Positions 5,501 through 7,006 of a DNA stretch of 7,006 bases are shown here, piece by piece (the first letter of the stretch is position 1; the number at the start of each line of letters is the position of its first letter). This DNA is from Campylobacter sp. (lineage in GTDB: Bacteria > Campylobacterota > Campylobacteria > Campylobacterales > Campylobacteraceae). The position numbers and the translations under genes are program-made. The notes beneath the pieces were generated by a model. It ran no database searches and was not told the origin of the DNA. It saw nothing but the letters and a program-made list of their open reading frames with translations. Location: NCBI GenBank assembly GCA_024680445.1, contig JAILCJ010000207.1, forward strand, positions 1 to 7,006. Reading direction: 5' to 3'.

Positions 5501-7006
5501 TACCAACTATTCTTACAAGTAAAAATGTTACAAGAAGTCCAAGTGGCAAGGTAAAGTAAATGCTAAGTCCAAAAGCAACAGGCAAATATCCTAACAAAAT
5601 AGCCACGGCTCCAACGCTAAGAGCGTAAGGCATTTGTGTGCTTACATGATCCATGTGCGAACAACCAGCACCCATTGATGAAAGTATCGTAGTATCCGAT
5701 ATCGGTGAGCAGTGATCGCCAAAAATTGCACCAGTTAAAACAGATGAAATCGAAACTATCATATAAGCATGATGAGCCTCGCCAACAAGTTCATAGTTTG
5801 TTCCAACGGCACTTGCTAATGGTATGGCAAGTGGCATTAAAATACCCATAGTTCCGTAACTCGTACCTGTTGAAAAACTTATAAATGAGCCAAGTATAAA
5901 AATCGCCGCTGGTAAAATGATTTTTGGTGTGCTTTGACTTAACATATCAACAAGATATCTTGATGTTCCTAGCTCTTTGATGACAGAACTTAGCGACCAA
6001 GCAAGTAACAAAATCACGACAGTAATTATCATGGTTTTCCAACCCTTTACCCATGTTTCTATCGCCTCTCTTATGCCAAAAATTTTACGCCAAACACCCA
6101 TAGTTATCGCAACTATCGTAGCTAAAAGTGCTGATTGGAACAAGGCAACAGAAGCATCAGCGGCACCAAATGTGCTTTTAAATGTTTCAAAACTAAGTGG
6201 ATCAGCTTTGGCTTTGGCTAAAACATCGCCTTCAAGAGCATTTAAACCACTAAAATAAAAACTTACAAAGGCACCTATTATCAAAACTAAAAGCGGCACA
6301 ATAGCGTTTGAAGCTTGAAGTGTAATACCTTCTTTTGGCTCTAAGGTTTTATCTTCTACATCGTGGATATTTATGTGAGACTTATGTAACTCTCCACCCA
6401 AGGCGCGTCTTTGAGCTTTAAGCATAGGACCAAATTCCCTATTCATCATGGCAGTACAAACTATAAAAAATAGCATAAAAAGGTTATAGAATCGATAAGG
6501 GATAGTTTCTATAAAAATGCTATAAGGATTTATATCTGTTATGCCTATGATGCCGTAAGCGTCTTTGATGAGTGAAATTTCAAGTCCAACCCAAGTTGAA
6601 ATCACGGCGATTCCTGCTATCGGTGCAGCTGTTGCGTCTATGATGAAGGCTAATTTTTCACGACTTATTTTAAATTTATCTGTAATAGGCTTCATAATAG
6701 GCCCGACTATAAGGGCATTTGCATAATCATCAAAAAACACAAAAAGACCCATAAACCAAGTTGAAATTTGAGCCGAAATGCCAGTTTTTGCCTTTTTGCT
6801 AAGCCAAAGTGCAACGGCCTTTGTTCCGCCCATTTTTGTCATCAGTGCAACAACGCCACCTATACATAAAACTTGCAACAATATCCCTGCATTCCAGCTA
6901 TCAGCCATAGAGGCAACTATGCGTTGAACTATGCTTATAAAGCCTTTGATAACGGCAGTTAAAATATTATCATTTATAACATTTATCAAAAATGTACCGC
7001 TAAAAA
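5481..7006 (-). CDS. NhaC-family Na+/H+ antiporter, 5' end outside the window
   Basis: A polytopic inner-membrane antiporter that exchanges cytoplasmic Na+ for external H+. Counting from the TTG at 6989, the key features are FFDDYAN (85-91), DATAAPIAG (118-126), SFSTGTSYGTMGILMP (371-386), and the strong signature GAIFGDHCSPISDTT (420-434) with HMDHVSTQMPYAL (445-457). About ten hydrophobic segments are visible, with a charged cytoplasmic-type loop near 184-222. The true start is probably not in the window: the frame is open to the right edge, and the codons before TTG 6989 read F-S-G-T-F, which fits the conserved VFSGTFL stretch of this family. No ribosome site precedes that TTG (only AT-rich sequence and GCGGTAC). 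The missing part would be an N-terminal membrane segment of a few dozen residues. The stop is followed within 6 bases by trmA, whose ribosome site overlaps the antiporter's last codons. Family is sure; ion preference is inferred from the family. Confidence 0.92.
   Translation of the reverse strand, partial: FSGTFLINVINDNILTAVIKGFISIVQRIVASMADSWNAGILLQVLCIGGVVALMTKMGGTKAVALWLSKKAKTGISAQISTWFMGLFVFFDDYANALIVGPIMKPITDKFKISREKLAFIIDATAAPIAGIAVISTWVGLEISLIKDAYGIIGITDINPYSIFIETIPYRFYNLFMLFFIVCTAMMNREFGPMLKAQRRALGGELHKSHINIHDVEDKTLEPKEGITLQASNAIVPLLVLIIGAFVSFYFSGLNALEGDVLAKAKADPLSFETFKSTFGAADASVALFQSALLATIVAITMGVWRKIFGIREAIETWVKGWKTMIITVVILLLAWSLSSVIKELGTSRYLVDMLSQSTPKIILPAAIFILGSFISFSTGTSYGTMGILMPLAIPLASAVGTNYELVGEAHHAYMIVSISSVLTGAIFGDHCSPISDTTILSSMGAGCSHMDHVSTQMPYALSVGAVAILLGYLPVAFGLSIYFTLPLGLLVTFLLVRIVGKKVEKG
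5485..5490 (-). promoter_or_regulatory. Ribosome binding site of trmA
   Basis: AAAAGG on the minus strand, about 10 bases before GTG 5474 and overlapping the final codons of the antiporter gene. The spacing is a little long, but no better site or ATG is present, and a later start would remove the first cysteines. Confidence 0.5.

Noticed and set aside
5977..6258. Plus-strand 93-aa ORF antisense to the antiporter
   Set aside because: Shadow of a well-supported membrane protein gene; no recognisable motif.

Overview
The window looks like chromosomal DNA from a Campylobacter or a close campylobacterial relative. It is AT-rich, genes are tightly packed, promoters look like the Campylobacter sigma-70 type (an extended gyTAwAAT -10 element with T-rich DNA upstream instead of a clear -35), and words such as AAATTTG are very frequent. 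The minus-strand order (NhaC-type antiporter, trmA, CoA-binding protein, ilvA) resembles, from memory, the C. jejuni Cj0832c-Cj0828c neighbourhood. The genus assignment is an inference from this; the species cannot be fixed from the sequence alone.

Left part (about 1-1800, plus strand): three closely spaced genes. The first is a LysE/RhtB amino-acid exporter gene whose frame is broken between two 8-base homopolymers (A8 at 316-323, T8 at 372-379). It is followed by a DedA-family membrane protein starting with TTG, then by a small flavodoxin-like NAD(P)H oxidoreductase overlapping dedA by 4 bases (ATGA). Positions 1799-1976 are an AT-rich gap between convergent genes with no gene in it.

Right part (1977-7006, minus strand): reading in the direction of transcription, from the right edge, there is an NhaC-family Na+/H+ antiporter whose 5' end lies outside the window. 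Next come trmA (tRNA m5U54 methyltransferase, GTG start, 6 bases downstream), a YccU-type CoA-binding protein (8-base overlap with trmA), ilvA (threonine dehydratase with one ACT domain and a good promoter of its own), and a membrane-anchored DUF4230-like protein of unknown function. The first three look translationally coupled. ilvA and the DUF4230-like gene each appear to have their own promoter.

Functionally this is a housekeeping region: ion homeostasis (NhaC), membrane physiology (DedA), tRNA modification (TrmA) and isoleucine biosynthesis (IlvA). No mobile element, CRISPR array, RNA gene or evident new multi-gene system was seen. The points most worth checking are (1) the possibly phase-variable or slippage-rescued frameshift in the exporter gene and (2) a four-cysteine pattern in TrmA whose spacing matches the 4Fe-4S ligands of the related rRNA methyltransferase RlmD/RumA, which E. 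coli TrmA lacks.
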